Below, piece after piece: positions 33,845 through 43,129 of a stretch of 64,000 nt of DNA. The notes under the pieces were generated by a model. The model was not told the DNA's origin, ran no database searches, and saw nothing but the letters and a program-made list of their open reading frames with translations. A program made the position numbers and the translations under genes. The DNA is from G963667855 sp963667855 (GTDB lineage: Bacteria; Planctomycetota; Phycisphaerae; UBA1845): positions 124,001-188,000 of the forward strand of contig CAXXKI010000020.1 of the NCBI GenBank assembly GCA_963667855.2, written 5' to 3'. The stretch's first letter is position 1, and each line of letters starts with the position of its first letter.

Positions 33845-35008
33845 TTAATCGCTAAAGGAAAGCGTAACCGCCTCTCCGGGCAGCAATTGGACATCCTGAT
33901 CGATGCTGGCCACCAGTTGCCGACCCCATACCGGGCGATTGGGAATAGTTCGATATCGCTGTGGAGCTTCATTAACCGTTGCCGAGAGACTTTCAATCGT
34001 ACCCGGATATTCCCGTCGAACACCGTTAGCGGCAGCAACGCAATGCACGAAGACAGACGCACCGACTCGTGCGGATAAAGCCATATTCTCCGGCAGGTAT
34101 GCCGATACACGATTCGTTTGGTTTGGAGAAATCTCTACCAGGGATTCTCCAGGTATAACACTATCACCCGCACCAGCCAACAAGGCCGTCACCTGGCCAT
34201 CCTGAGGAGCCCGTAAAACGTGGCGGTCAATACGGCGGACGATTTCCTCCAGATCATGCTGACGCACGTCGACAGCCAAACGCAAGGGAGTAAGCACCGG
34301 ATCGTAAGGTGCAGCCACATCGCCGCGCTGTTTAAAGGAAAACAGCCGGCGATCGGTATCGTCAAAAGCTTGTTTCAATCGCTCGAGCGTTTTTTCGTTC
34401 TTTTCTATTCTGGTCTGCAATGCCAGAACCTCGGTCTCTATATCGTTTATTTCCCTGAACTGCGCCTGCCCGTTTTCGTAAAGATCCTTGATGATCTCAT
34501 ATTCAACCAGCAATCCGCGCAGTTCGATACGCTCCCGGGCATCAACCGCGTATTGGGTAAGATATTCTATATGAGCGGTTTCCCTATCCACGCTGAACCG
34601 TCGGGCAAGATCCTCCACATCAGCTTCGGCCCGGTTGTTGTCGACAGTGAGTCGAGCCTGTTCGGCCGCAACCTCCGCCCGCAGCCGCTGAATATCCGTT
34701 TCAATACCGGCCAACTGTATCCGCTCTTCCTGATCGTCGAGCGCCAACAGAGCCTGTCCCCGCAGAACCTGATCGTGCAATTCGACATAGACCTCACGGA
34801 TCACTCCCGATTCGAGATGAGCGAGTTTCACCGGCTTACAGTCGGCGAAACCGACAACGATTCCCTGGGCACCCACCCGGAAGTAAAGAGTAAGCGATAC
34901 GCCAATAGCCAGAAACCAGACAACTGCAGGAGTTATAGCGACTAACCACCTGCGCATGCACTTCGAAAAAGCTCGCCGGGAAACCTGGTTGTGCATTTCA
35001 TTTTGCAT
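33845..35008 (-). CDS. HlyD-type membrane fusion protein
   Basis: 387 residues. One N-terminal membrane segment (LVAITPAVVWFLAIGVSLTLYF), a lipoyl/biotinyl-like half near KLAHLESGVIREVYVELHDQVLRGQ, a long coiled-coil hairpin (about residues 110-240: ETDIQRLRAEVAAEQARL ... RIEKNEKTLERLKQAF), a second lipoyl half VLRAPQDGQVTALLAGAGD, and beta-barrel strands to the end. Such adaptors link an inner-membrane transporter to the outside. No ABC, RND or MFS partner is adjacent; instead it follows DUF4956 by 12 bases, on the same transcript as the VTC gene. Confidence 0.88.
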   Translation of the reverse strand: MQNEMHNQVSRRAFSKCMRRWLVAITPAVVWFLAIGVSLTLYFRVGAQGIVVGFADCKPVKLAHLESGVIREVYVELHDQVLRGQALLALDDQEERIQLAGIETDIQRLRAEVAAEQARLTVDNNRAEADVEDLARRFSVDRETAHIEYLTQYAVDARERIELRGLLVEYEIIKDLYENGQAQFREINDIETEVLALQTRIEKNEKTLERLKQAFDDTDRRLFSFKQRGDVAAPYDPVLTPLRLAVDVRQHDLEEIVRRIDRHVLRAPQDGQVTALLAGAGDSVIPGESLVEISPNQTNRVSAYLPENMALSARVGASVFVHCVAAANGVRREYPGTIESLSATVNEAPQRYRTIPNRPVWGRQLVASIDQDVQLLPGEAVTLSFSD

Positions 35009-35020
35009 AGCCGTGAATTC

Positions 35021-35728
35021 TCAACTCACTTCCTCGTGTTCCTGATCGACGAGCAGGTGGACAGCCTCGATTCGAAACGACTCTCTCATTTCTGAAACCA
35101 GATCCGGACCGCGATCCACGTCTCGAAGTCGGATTTTATACGCGTATTGGTAAATGGGTTCACCGCCGCCAAATGCGGGTGTCTCATCAACGGACACCAC
35201 GGAATACCGGCGACAGTAGCGATTAAGTAATACGTCAAATTCGCTACTGCCCAAAGATCGTTCGCCGCATTCGAACCGCAACAAACTGTCGCCTGAGTTC
35301 CAGGCACCAAAACCGGTCAAGTGCAGATAACAGGCTACCAGGTTGGCCACAATCGATCCGAAGACCGCTATTTCGTAATAACCAAAACCGGCCGCTATGC
35401 CGCAAACCAAACACAAAAACACGTATGCTGTATCACGAGCGTCACGGACAACCGTTCGGAACCGAATAATCGCCATCCCCCCCAGAAGCCCGATAGCCAC
35501 CAAAGAATTAACCGCCACAAGCGACATACTCAGAGCTGCCGCGATCGAAATAAGCACCAGGGCCTGGGTAAAAGTTCGCGAGTACGAAACCCCGCGATGA
35601 GTCCACTTGTAACACCAGGCGTTTAACTGACCGGTAATAAAGGCAACCAGTAAGATTAAAGCAAATCGTTCCGCGAGGCCGTTCTGCAAAACCTGCGGGT
35701 GATGAAAAAGGTCGTTAAGTAAATTCAT
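35021..35728 (-). CDS. DUF4956 membrane protein
   Basis: 235 residues with about four N-terminal membrane segments (RFALILLVAFITGQLNAW, TFTQALVLISIAAALSMSLV, NSLVAIGLLGGMAIIRFRT, DTAYVFLCLVCGIAAGFGYY) and a cytoplasmic ACT-like C-terminal part. The GLLGGMAIIRFRTVVRDARD motif is typical of DUF4956. These proteins very often sit beside VTC-type polyphosphate polymerases. The ATG at 35728 overlaps the VTC stop codon (ATGA), so the two are translationally coupled; a longer frame reaching 35914 lies within the VTC gene and is rejected. Confidence 0.88.
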   Translation of the reverse strand: MNLLNDLFHHPQVLQNGLAERFALILLVAFITGQLNAWCYKWTHRGVSYSRTFTQALVLISIAAALSMSLVAVNSLVAIGLLGGMAIIRFRTVVRDARDTAYVFLCLVCGIAAGFGYYEIAVFGSIVANLVACYLHLTGFGAWNSGDSLLRFECGERSLGSSEFDVLLNRYCRRYSVVSVDETPAFGGGEPIYQYAYKIRLRDVDRGPDLVSEMRESFRIEAVHLLVDQEHEEVS

Positions 35729-36513
35729 CCCGCGCTCTGCCTCACGATTCTCTGTAGCTGGGTTCCCATACCGGCCGCCGTTGAGCAGATAACGTATTTG
35801 CACACACCGCACCGAATTATCTCCAGTCGGCGCAGCATATCCAAAACCCAGAAGGGGTAGGTATTGGTAAATTTCACCTCCAGGATTACCCCCCCGGCTC
35901 TTGCCGGAAACCACATCTCGCCGGCACTGCTTTGCCGTGGTGATAGAATTCCGTAATGCAGATTCCGATCCATGGTTATCCGCGTTCGTTCAGCCGAGAC
36001 ACCTTCATATGCCTCGCGCATATAGAAAACACCTATTGCAGGTCGAGCACCGATTTGGTCACGCAAACGCTGAAATTCGTGAACGCTTGTAATGGTCTGG
36101 GTATCATCGCATCGCCCTATTGCAGCCGATGGGAAATGATTGTCCCATAATACGGTATTGGCTATTTCTGAAGTTACACGAGCTCGCGTTTTATACACAA
36201 TGCCGTCGGCTTTACGCTTAATCTCGAAAAAGTACGGCAAGCCCGCCGACGATGATCGAAAGTTTCGATAGGTACGAACTCGTAACTTGTATCGATCGTT
36301 GTGTTTATCCAGAGTTGTCCGCAAAAGTATTCTTGACGACGAATCGAGGTAAGTTGAGAGAATGGGATATTCATGCCCCTCAGAACTCGCCGTATACGGA
36401 TCGGGCGACAGCCATTCCAGGCACCACCGGCGAATCTGCACGGCCTGTGCTTCGCTGATCAGGTATTTAACCTCATACCTCTGCCATTTCATCGCCTTTT
36501 TGTGATTACTCAC
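35725..36513 (-). CDS. VTC-domain polyphosphate polymerase
   Basis: 262 residues, one VTC (CYTH-like tunnel) domain. The basic and acidic residues that line the polyphosphate tunnel of yeast Vtc4 have counterparts: RYEVKY (Lys16), YKLRVRTYR (Lys76, Arg78, Arg80), FFEIKRK (Glu97, Lys99), Arg178, Asp182, LEVKF (Glu212, Lys214) and CKY near the end. The enzyme would build polyphosphate from ATP on the cytoplasmic face. No SPX domain is fused. The frame starts at GTG 36513; an ATG seven codons in (36492) is an alternative. It heads a three-gene operon with DUF4956 and a HlyD-like protein. Confidence 0.85.
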   Translation of the reverse strand: MSNHKKAMKWQRYEVKYLISEAQAVQIRRWCLEWLSPDPYTASSEGHEYPILSTYLDSSSRILLRTTLDKHNDRYKLRVRTYRNFRSSSAGLPYFFEIKRKADGIVYKTRARVTSEIANTVLWDNHFPSAAIGRCDDTQTITSVHEFQRLRDQIGARPAIGVFYMREAYEGVSAERTRITMDRNLHYGILSPRQSSAGEMWFPARAGGVILEVKFTNTYPFWVLDMLRRLEIIRCGVCKYVICSTAAGMGTQLQRIVRQSAG

Positions 36514-37132
36514 CTCGTTCCCAGCCTTTCTGTCTCCCTTACCTGCTGACTGACTTTCGCCACCAAATGGAATGAATCACCCATAGCCACTGACGGCCAT
36601 AGTTTGCGCACACTCTGGTAAACTGAAACGTGATAGCTCGACGACTTTCTACATGAAAAATTAACACAAGTATCGAAATTCGCCGGGAAACGGGGATATC
36701 GGGCTACACCGTCGGTTATTAAACCGCTTTGGCAGGTGCCACAGCACAAGCTCCCCGAATTCAAGGCATAAAACCTGCACTTCGAGATGCATTAATTCGT
36801 TAATTATCTTTATACGAGCAATTGCGCACTGCGACTGTCAATGCAATGTAAATTTACGTAAACGAAAATCGTTTACCCCACCGAATACCACCGCTCCGGC
36901 AACATAAACCAACAGGAGAAACTGAATCACCAAAAACAGGCGCGAAATCAGCGTAATTAACTCCGTATTACCGCGAATTATCCGGAATTCCCGACAAATC
37001 AAGCAAACTCCGGAAACCTTTCTTTATACAATAAGGCGAAAGATGCCCATCACCGCCGATATTTATTTATACAGGCGAGCTGACGAAATAGACAATTGCA
37101 GTAAAAACGGAAACTTCTGGAGGTAGACAAGT
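36514..37132. other. Divergent intergenic region
   Basis: This 619-base stretch separates the VTC operon from a divergent secreted-protein gene. No gene is supported. It contains the palindrome at 36858-36876 and is AT-rich around it, as expected for a control region; no convincing -35/-10 pair could be assigned. Confidence 0.5.
36858..36876. promoter_or_regulatory. Perfect 19-bp operator-like palindrome
   Basis: GTAAACGA, a 3-base centre AAA and TCGTTTAC form a perfect inverted repeat. It can be written AAACG-N5-CGTTT, the same layout as the palindrome at 45620-45640 before the fructose-bisphosphatase gene. It lies about 345 bases before the VTC start and 257 before the secreted coiled-coil gene. 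Confidence 0.45.
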
Positions 37133-38386
37133 ATGTTTAACAATACATACCGGCCCCTGATTGCCGGAGCGTTTTTTCTAACCGCCATACTATTCAGCAC
37201 AACCGCCTGGGCGGAGTCCAAACCAATTAAACCTGAACGTGCGGTCGCTAACGATTCCCAACAACCTGTTCCACATGGCAAACACCGGGCGAATCAACTG
37301 GGCGGTTTCGTGCGCCAGCGGCATGGCGATCAAAACAAGAAGCCGTCAGGTCCGCAAATAGCGAAAAGACATTCGAAGGAATTCAAAACGTATAACGATG
37401 AAATCAAGCCCGCCCTGGAACAGTTGGATGAGCTTGCGCAATTCTACAAACAACAGGAAAGATGGGATGACGCGGAACGCATCCTCCAGCAACGTGTTGA
37501 ACTTTCTCTAATCGCAGCTCAAGTCAGCATGCTGGCTGATTGCGAAGGCCCCAAAACGGCAATTGAAGCCTACTACGAACTCACGGAACAGCCGGAGATG
37601 GCTATCAGGTGGAAAAACAAACAACTACGAGAGCAATTTGGAAATATCCAAAGGCAAATAATCGAAGTTGATTCAGATCTGGCAAAGCTGCAAAACCGGC
37701 GAGAAGCTCTGGTACGACAAATGGAACACATTCGCCGACAACAGGAACAGGTGAGCAATGAAACCCGTAATCTGGAGAGGCGCAGATCGCACGAGCGAAT
37801 TAATGAACTATTGCTCGCTGATGAAATCCTGGCCGAAAAAAGACGCCATGTGAACCAAAAGATAGAATCCACAGAGCAAACCCTCGCCACCGATTCTCTC
37901 AACAACGAGCAACGGGAAGCACTTCGCAACCACATCCTCGACCTTAAAGAGGAGTACCACAACCTGGAAAAGGAACAACTGCACATCGATTGGCAACTGG
38001 TAATGGAAAAGCAGAAGATGGACGAGCAGAAAAAACACGAGTACCTCGAAGAACAAATACGATCCAAGGAAAAACTGCATCGTTCGCAATTGGAGAAAAA
38101 GGAAGTCAGCCGTTTTCCGATTCGGATCGATACAATCGATACTGAAACACACAAGAACCGTGAAAAAACCTCGCCAGCAGCCAAACCGAAGACTCATTCA
38201 AAAGCCGGCGAACCTTCTCACATGAAACCCAAACATCTACAAAGCTCCCGTAAACCTGGTTCCCCCCCAAAAAAATATTGGAAAGATCGCGTATCACCTA
38301 AACTGAAAGTTGATAAAAAAAAGAGCCCTGAGCAATCCCTGAAGAATGAAAAAACGCCCCAAAGACTCGACAAGGTTTCGCATTAG
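37133..38386 (+). CDS. Secreted coiled-coil protein, unknown
   Basis: 417 residues. Signal peptide MFNNTYRPLIAGAFFLTAIL with cleavage near TAWAES, then a helical body. Residues 75-140 resemble a TPR-like pair (ALEQLDELAQFYKQQERWDD); residues about 165-330 are a strongly charged coiled coil rich in Glu, Lys, Gln and Arg. The last 90 residues are basic, with Lys, Pro and Ser, and probably unstructured. A GGAGG nine bases before the ATG supports the start, and a strong terminator follows. Possible roles are periplasmic scaffold or cell-wall binding; no domain is recognised. Confidence 0.65.
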   Translation: MFNNTYRPLIAGAFFLTAILFSTTAWAESKPIKPERAVANDSQQPVPHGKHRANQLGGFVRQRHGDQNKKPSGPQIAKRHSKEFKTYNDEIKPALEQLDELAQFYKQQERWDDAERILQQRVELSLIAAQVSMLADCEGPKTAIEAYYELTEQPEMAIRWKNKQLREQFGNIQRQIIEVDSDLAKLQNRREALVRQMEHIRRQQEQVSNETRNLERRRSHERINELLLADEILAEKRRHVNQKIESTEQTLATDSLNNEQREALRNHILDLKEEYHNLEKEQLHIDWQLVMEKQKMDEQKKHEYLEEQIRSKEKLHRSQLEKKEVSRFPIRIDTIDTETHKNREKTSPAAKPKTHSKAGEPSHMKPKHLQSSRKPGSPPKKYWKDRVSPKLKVDKKKSPEQSLKNEKTPQRLDKVSH

Positions 38387-38421
38387 ATTAAAACATAACT
38401 TAAGTCGCGACAGATAGTTAC

Positions 38422-38456
38422 AAAGGCTTCGCGACATAATCGCGAGGCCTTTTTTC
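38422..38456 (+). terminator. Intrinsic terminator after the coiled-coil protein gene
   Basis: A 13-bp stem (38422-38434 with 38440-38452, one G-T pair, loop CATAA) containing TCGCGA on both arms is followed by a T-run. It separates the coiled-coil gene from the next transcription unit. Confidence 0.85.
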
Positions 38457-38643
38457 GTTTCTAACGCTTCAAAAAAGAACTCAGCAAAACTACTTCAACA
38501 AGAATCCTCATATATCCCGCGTGGATTAATTGACACCTATAATCCGGTAAGTTTGAATTACTTAGCGGCAGGGATATCGGAGAGATAATTCCGGTTCCCT
38601 TTTCTAAAAACCGGCAAGAGACAGACGCAAACGGAAGCGGTAA

Positions 38644-41607
38644 ATGATTGATTGCAGCAATACTCCAAACCAGGACGATTTGAACGTATATTTCTGTGGT
38701 TTTCACAATCTAATGCCGTACCGAGTACAGCACATTCTCCTGGTTTCAAGTTTATACGAATCGTTCATTCTTGAGGGTGAAGGTCTGATCACTGAGCTGA
38801 TCACCAGTGAATACCTGGACATGAACCTGAGTCATGCGCCGCGGGTCTCTCGTGTGTCAACGGCACAGGAGGCTCTGGAATTTATCGGCGAGCAGCCGGT
38901 TGATCTGGTGATCACCATGACCCGCCTCGGAGATCTTTCCATTGCCGAATTCGCGGAAGCCGTCAAGTGGAGAAAACCAGATCTCCCCGTAGTGGTTTTG
39001 GCAGATGAACCGCGAGCCATTACACGTAATCCAAAACTCCGAGAAAGCGAGCACATAGATCGAACCTTTGTCTGGAACGGTGATGCCAGAATTCTGCTGG
39101 CGATAATCAAGTTTGTCGAGGATCGAATCAACGCCGAGCATGACACCAAAGTCGGCAATGTGCGGGTTATCATTCTGGTTGAAAACTCGGTAAGGTTTTA
39201 CTCAACATACCTGCCGGCGATTTACACGGAGTTGATGAATCTGACCCAATCCCTGATAACCGAAAGCGTCAACCTCACACATAAACTGCTGCGAATGCGT
39301 GCCCGCCCTCGGGTACTGCTGGCGGAAACCTACGAAGAGGCATGGGCTCTGTACAACCAGTATGGTGAAAACCTATTGGGTGTAATATCGGACATTCGTT
39401 TCCCGAAAGACGGCGAATCCTGCGAGACGGCCGGTATCGAATTCACCCGGAAAATACGGGAACAGAACCATCACCTGCCCGTTCTGCTCCAATCTTCCGA
39501 TCCGTCGTTCGCCCAGGCCGCAGATGAAATCGAAGCCTGTTTTCTGCATAAAAACTCTCGTCACCTCCTGCGTCACCTGCGCGAATTCATGCTCCGGAAC
39601 CTGGGATTCGGAGACTTCGTTTTCAAGAATTCTTCCGGTCACGAACTGGACCGGGCACACGATCTTCGCGAACTGGAGGAGAAAATCGCCCACGTCCCCG
39701 TCGAGTCACTGGCATTTCACGCCGCTCACAACCACTTCAGTAACTGGCTGATGGCCAGAACGGAGTTCGAACTGGCTGCACGTTTGCGGCCTGCACAGGT
39801 CAGCGATTTCCCGTCGCTGGAGGAATTGCGGCGATATCTCATCAGCACATTAAAGGAGTTCAGGGAAAAAGCTCAAACCGGTGTCATTACCGATTTCTCA
39901 CCGAACAAATTCGACGTTACCAGTTCCTTTACCCGCATCGGCGGCGGATCATTGGGCGGCAAGGCACGTGGATTGGCTTTTGTCAATGCGCTGATTCGCA
40001 GGCACAATCTGGCCCGCCGGTTTGAAGGGGTGAAAATCTTCGTCCCCAAAACAGTCGTTTTAGGGACCGAGGTTTTCGATCGCTTTCTGGACAACAACAA
40101 CCTGCGCGGCGTGGTGGCTGAGGATATACCCGATGAACGATTAATCCGGATTCTACTGGCGGCCAAGTTACCCAAAAGCGTACACCAGGACCTGACCGCT
40201 TTTCTGCGCCAGGTGGAATATCCCCTGGCTGTCAGATCCAGCAGTCTCCTTGAGGATTCCCAGGGACAGCCGTTTGCAGGAATCTACTCCACGCACATGA
40301 TCCCCAACAACCATCCGGACATATCCGTCAGGCTGGATCAGTTGTGTGATGCCATCAAGCGGGTTTACGCATCTACATTTACCCAATCTTCCAAACGCTA
40401 TCTGGAAGCCACAGGGCGTAACGCGGAAGAGGAGAAAATGGGCGTCATCCTTCAGGAAATCGTGGGCAGCCAGCACGATAACAGGTTTTACCCGACATTC
40501 TCTGGAGTCGCCCGATCATACAATTTCTACCCGACAGAGCAGATGAACCCGGCGGAGGGAGTGGCTAACGTCGCCCTGGGCCTGGGCAAAATGGTGGTCG
40601 AAGGAGGACAAAGCCTGACCTTCTCCCCGGCGCACCCGGAAATCCTGCCCCAGTTCCCAACCACGGAAGACACATTAGCTAATTCGCAACGAAAATTCTA
40701 CGCCCTGGACACCAGCCATCCGGAGGTATACCCGTCAGCGGATACCGAAGCCAACCACCTGCTCCTGGATCTGGACGTTGCGGAAAAAGACGGAACGCTG
40801 GCACCGATCGGCTCGGTGTACGATCCGCAAAACGAAGCGGTGTATGACGGTATAAACCGGCAGGGACCGCGACTGGTGACTTTTGCCCACGTACTCAAAT
40901 CGGACGTTTTCCCCTTAGCGGAAATCCTGAAAGTTCTGCTGGAAATAGGTCAGGAGGGCACGGCCGGTCCGGTGGAAATGGAATTCGCTGTGGACATGAG
41001 CGCTACGCCCATGGAATTTGGTTTTCTCCAGATCAGGCCCATAATCCTGCACGAAGAGTATGAAGATGTCTGCCTGGATGACGTTTCACCGGGCAAAGTG
41101 ATCTGCTACAGCAACAAGGCCCTGGGTAATGGGCAAATCCATGACGTACGGGATATCGTATATGTGAAACCGGACACGTTCGATTCAACCTACACACGCG
41201 AAATAGCGGCGGAAATCGGACAGATCAACGCGGACCTGCACAAGCAGGAGCGATCAACGATATTCATAGGACCGGGTAGATGGGGGACGGCCGACAGGTG
41301 GCTGGGAATCCCCGTAACCTGGGAACAGATATCCACCGCCCATGTAATGATCGAAACCACCTTGACGGATTTCATGGTCGCTCCATCTCAGGGAACTCAC
41401 TTTTTCCAGAACCTGACCTCCCTGGGAATGGGCTATTTAATGATCGATCCCAATCTCGACCAGGGTTCGATTAACTGGAAATGGCTGGCAAAACAACCGG
41501 CCATACGCGAAACCGATTATGTCAGACACGTCCAGTTTGAACACGAACTGGAAATCAGGCTGGACGGGCGACGCCAACGAGCGGCAGTTTTCCGCCCTGA
41601 CCTGTAA
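38644..41607 (+). CDS. Receiver-like domains fused to a PEP-synthase-type ATP-grasp domain
   Basis: 987 residues. Residues about 27-165 resemble a receiver domain whose phosphorylation site is replaced (DLVITMTRL). Residues 172-318 form a second receiver with an apparent site at Asp250 (GVISDIRFP) and Lys303. From about 420 there is a PPDK_N/PEP-synthase ATP-grasp domain: GGGSLGGKARGLAF, KIFVPKTVVLGTEVF, LAVRSSSLLEDSQGQPFAGI, then EMEFAVDMSATPMEFGFLQIRP. The phosphohistidine and PEP-binding domains of a true PEP synthase are absent, and the C-terminus (IFIGPGRWGTADRWLGIPV) is a separate module. Many such proteins are misnamed PEP synthase. The likely role is a signalling-linked kinase or ligase of unknown substrate. 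ATG 38644 follows GGAAGCGG. Confidence 0.8.
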   Translation: MIDCSNTPNQDDLNVYFCGFHNLMPYRVQHILLVSSLYESFILEGEGLITELITSEYLDMNLSHAPRVSRVSTAQEALEFIGEQPVDLVITMTRLGDLSIAEFAEAVKWRKPDLPVVVLADEPRAITRNPKLRESEHIDRTFVWNGDARILLAIIKFVEDRINAEHDTKVGNVRVIILVENSVRFYSTYLPAIYTELMNLTQSLITESVNLTHKLLRMRARPRVLLAETYEEAWALYNQYGENLLGVISDIRFPKDGESCETAGIEFTRKIREQNHHLPVLLQSSDPSFAQAADEIEACFLHKNSRHLLRHLREFMLRNLGFGDFVFKNSSGHELDRAHDLRELEEKIAHVPVESLAFHAAHNHFSNWLMARTEFELAARLRPAQVSDFPSLEELRRYLISTLKEFREKAQTGVITDFSPNKFDVTSSFTRIGGGSLGGKARGLAFVNALIRRHNLARRFEGVKIFVPKTVVLGTEVFDRFLDNNNLRGVVAEDIPDERLIRILLAAKLPKSVHQDLTAFLRQVEYPLAVRSSSLLEDSQGQPFAGIYSTHMIPNNHPDISVRLDQLCDAIKRVYASTFTQSSKRYLEATGRNAEEEKMGVILQEIVGSQHDNRFYPTFSGVARSYNFYPTEQMNPAEGVANVALGLGKMVVEGGQSLTFSPAHPEILPQFPTTEDTLANSQRKFYALDTSHPEVYPSADTEANHLLLDLDVAEKDGTLAPIGSVYDPQNEAVYDGINRQGPRLVTFAHVLKSDVFPLAEILKVLLEIGQEGTAGPVEMEFAVDMSATPMEFGFLQIRPIILHEEYEDVCLDDVSPGKVICYSNKALGNGQIHDVRDIVYVKPDTFDSTYTREIAAEIGQINADLHKQERSTIFIGPGRWGTADRWLGIPVTWEQISTAHVMIETTLTDFMVAPSQGTHFFQNLTSLGMGYLMIDPNLDQGSINWKWLAKQPAIRETDYVRHVQFEHELEIRLDGRRQRAAVFRPDL

Positions 41608-41939
41608 CCAAAACCCTGCAGGTCTTTATGAAATCGAAGACGTACAACAAAGCTAATTCAATCAGATTAGACAATCGCGATCTTATTCGTTACCGCAAAA
41701 TATGGCACTGATCGCCCTTGCTCCTGCCGCAGCGATGCGCACACGACTCGTTCGGCGAAATAATATTCTAATCAATCACCAATATCCGGTTTAAAAACGT
41801 ATTCCCCGCAATCCTACCCCAGAAGTCAATTCCAAGGATTGTGGATATAGGTATTCCATTTATTCTACAAACCCGACATACTGTATAATATCACGCATAG
41901 ATAAGTGCGCAGTACGAACACTGGCAAGGGAAACAGGAG
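41608..41939. other. Intergenic stretch before msrBA
   Basis: No gene is supported. A TATAAT at 41884-41889, 51 bases before the msr start, is a plausible -10 box but no matching -35 box is visible at the usual spacing. Confidence 0.4.
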
Positions 41940-43019
41940 ATGAAGCTAGTCCCTCCCATCGCGGCAGCAATGATTGTGGTAATTATCGTCATCGGTGAAT
42001 ACCGCTCTTATATGAGTAACCCTGCCGAGCCGTTTGCCAATACACCGTACAATAACAAGAAAGAGATAAACAAGGAGAAACCGGTGTTTTCCGCAAGTGG
42101 ATATGATCTTCGCAGCCCGGACAAAGAGCAGCTTAAGGTTCTGGTTCAATCGCTTTCAGAAGAAGAACGCGAGGTTCTTCTGGGCGAAGGCACAGAGTGC
42201 CCTTTCAAAGGCAAGCTGGTGGATAACAAGGAGGAAGGAATTTATACCTGCCGGCTTTGTGGTTTGCCACTTTTCCAATCGGGAACAAAGTTCGACTCCG
42301 GTACCGGCTGGCCCAGTTTTTTCAAACCGTTCAACCCTGATCACGTGGTGGAACAGACTGACCGAAAACTGGGAATGACGCGCACGGAAATACGTTGTGC
42401 CAGATGCATGTCACACCTTGGCCACGTATTCGAGGATGGACCGGAGCCAACCGGTTTACGGTATTGTATGAACTCCGCCGCGTTGAAATTCCATAAATCC
42501 GGCACAAAACTACCACCGGAATCTCTGCCGGTAAAAATGGAAACAGCTTATTTCGCCGGCGGTTGCTTCTGGGGAATTGAAGACAGGTTTCAGCAGGTCC
42601 CGGGAGTTATCGACGCCGTAAGCGGGTACCAGGGCGGACATGCCGAAAACCCAACTTACAAACAAGTCTGCCAGGGTGGTACAGGCCACGCTGAAACGGT
42701 TCGAATCGTTTTCAATCCGGACAAGGTCACTTACCGCCAATTGCTGGAATGGTTTTTCAAGTTTCACGATCCAACCCAATTGAACCGGCAGGGGCCTGAC
42801 ATCGGCGAACAATATCGGTCAGTAATCTTCACTTCAACAGAGGATCAAGCCGCGGAAGCAAGCGAATTCCTGGCCGAACAACAAAACAACGATCGCTTTC
42901 GCGATAAGGAAATCGAAACGGTTATAGAAGAAGCAGGACCGTTTTACGAAGCCGAGGAATACCACCAGGATTATCACAAAAAACACGGCGGTTCGTGCAG
43001 GATAGGTTCGAATAAGTAA
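41940..43019 (+). CDS. msrBA: MsrB-MsrA fusion methionine sulfoxide reductase
   Basis: 359 residues with an N-terminal membrane segment (about 4-19) that exports or anchors the enzyme in the envelope. MsrB (about 65-190) has its zinc Cys pairs (Cys104/107, Cys153/156) and catalytic Cys176 in RYCMNSAAL, reducing the R-sulfoxide. MsrA (about 200-355) has catalytic Cys209 in GGCFWG, YQGGHAENPTY and HDPTQLNRQGPDIGEQYRS, reducing the S-sulfoxide. The order B then A is the less common one. The enzyme repairs oxidised methionine in envelope proteins. No partner thioredoxin is adjacent. Confidence 0.93.
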   Translation: MKLVPPIAAAMIVVIIVIGEYRSYMSNPAEPFANTPYNNKKEINKEKPVFSASGYDLRSPDKEQLKVLVQSLSEEEREVLLGEGTECPFKGKLVDNKEEGIYTCRLCGLPLFQSGTKFDSGTGWPSFFKPFNPDHVVEQTDRKLGMTRTEIRCARCMSHLGHVFEDGPEPTGLRYCMNSAALKFHKSGTKLPPESLPVKMETAYFAGGCFWGIEDRFQQVPGVIDAVSGYQGGHAENPTYKQVCQGGTGHAETVRIVFNPDKVTYRQLLEWFFKFHDPTQLNRQGPDIGEQYRSVIFTSTEDQAAEASEFLAEQQNNDRFRDKEIETVIEEAGPFYEAEEYHQDYHKKHGGSCRIGSNK

Positions 43020-43035
43020 AACAAAATCTAAAAAC

Positions 43036-43125
43036 CTGGGGTCAGATCGCATTCAGACAATAACAAGTGCCACATCAACGGCACTGCGTAAAATATACTA
43101 TCAGCTGAAAGCGATCTGCCCCGAG
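43036..43125. repeat. REP-like inverted repeat between msrBA and proA
   Basis: The 21-base arms at 43036-43056 and 43105-43125 are inverted complements with only three mismatches; both contain a CAGATCGC core preceded by GGGG-type bases. The element fills nearly the entire 110-base gap between the two convergent stop codons. The layout fits a REP/BIME or small inverted-repeat element and may also serve as a two-way terminator. Confidence 0.65.
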
Positions 43126-43129
43126 TTCG

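Noticed and set aside
34220..34945. 241-codon plus-strand frame opposite the HlyD-like gene
   Set aside because: Mirror frame of a coiled-coil gene; repetitive charged codons on one strand often leave the other open.
37573..38184. 203-codon minus-strand Ser/Arg/Cys-rich frame
   Set aside because: Mirror of the Glu/Lys/Gln-rich coiled coil on the plus strand.
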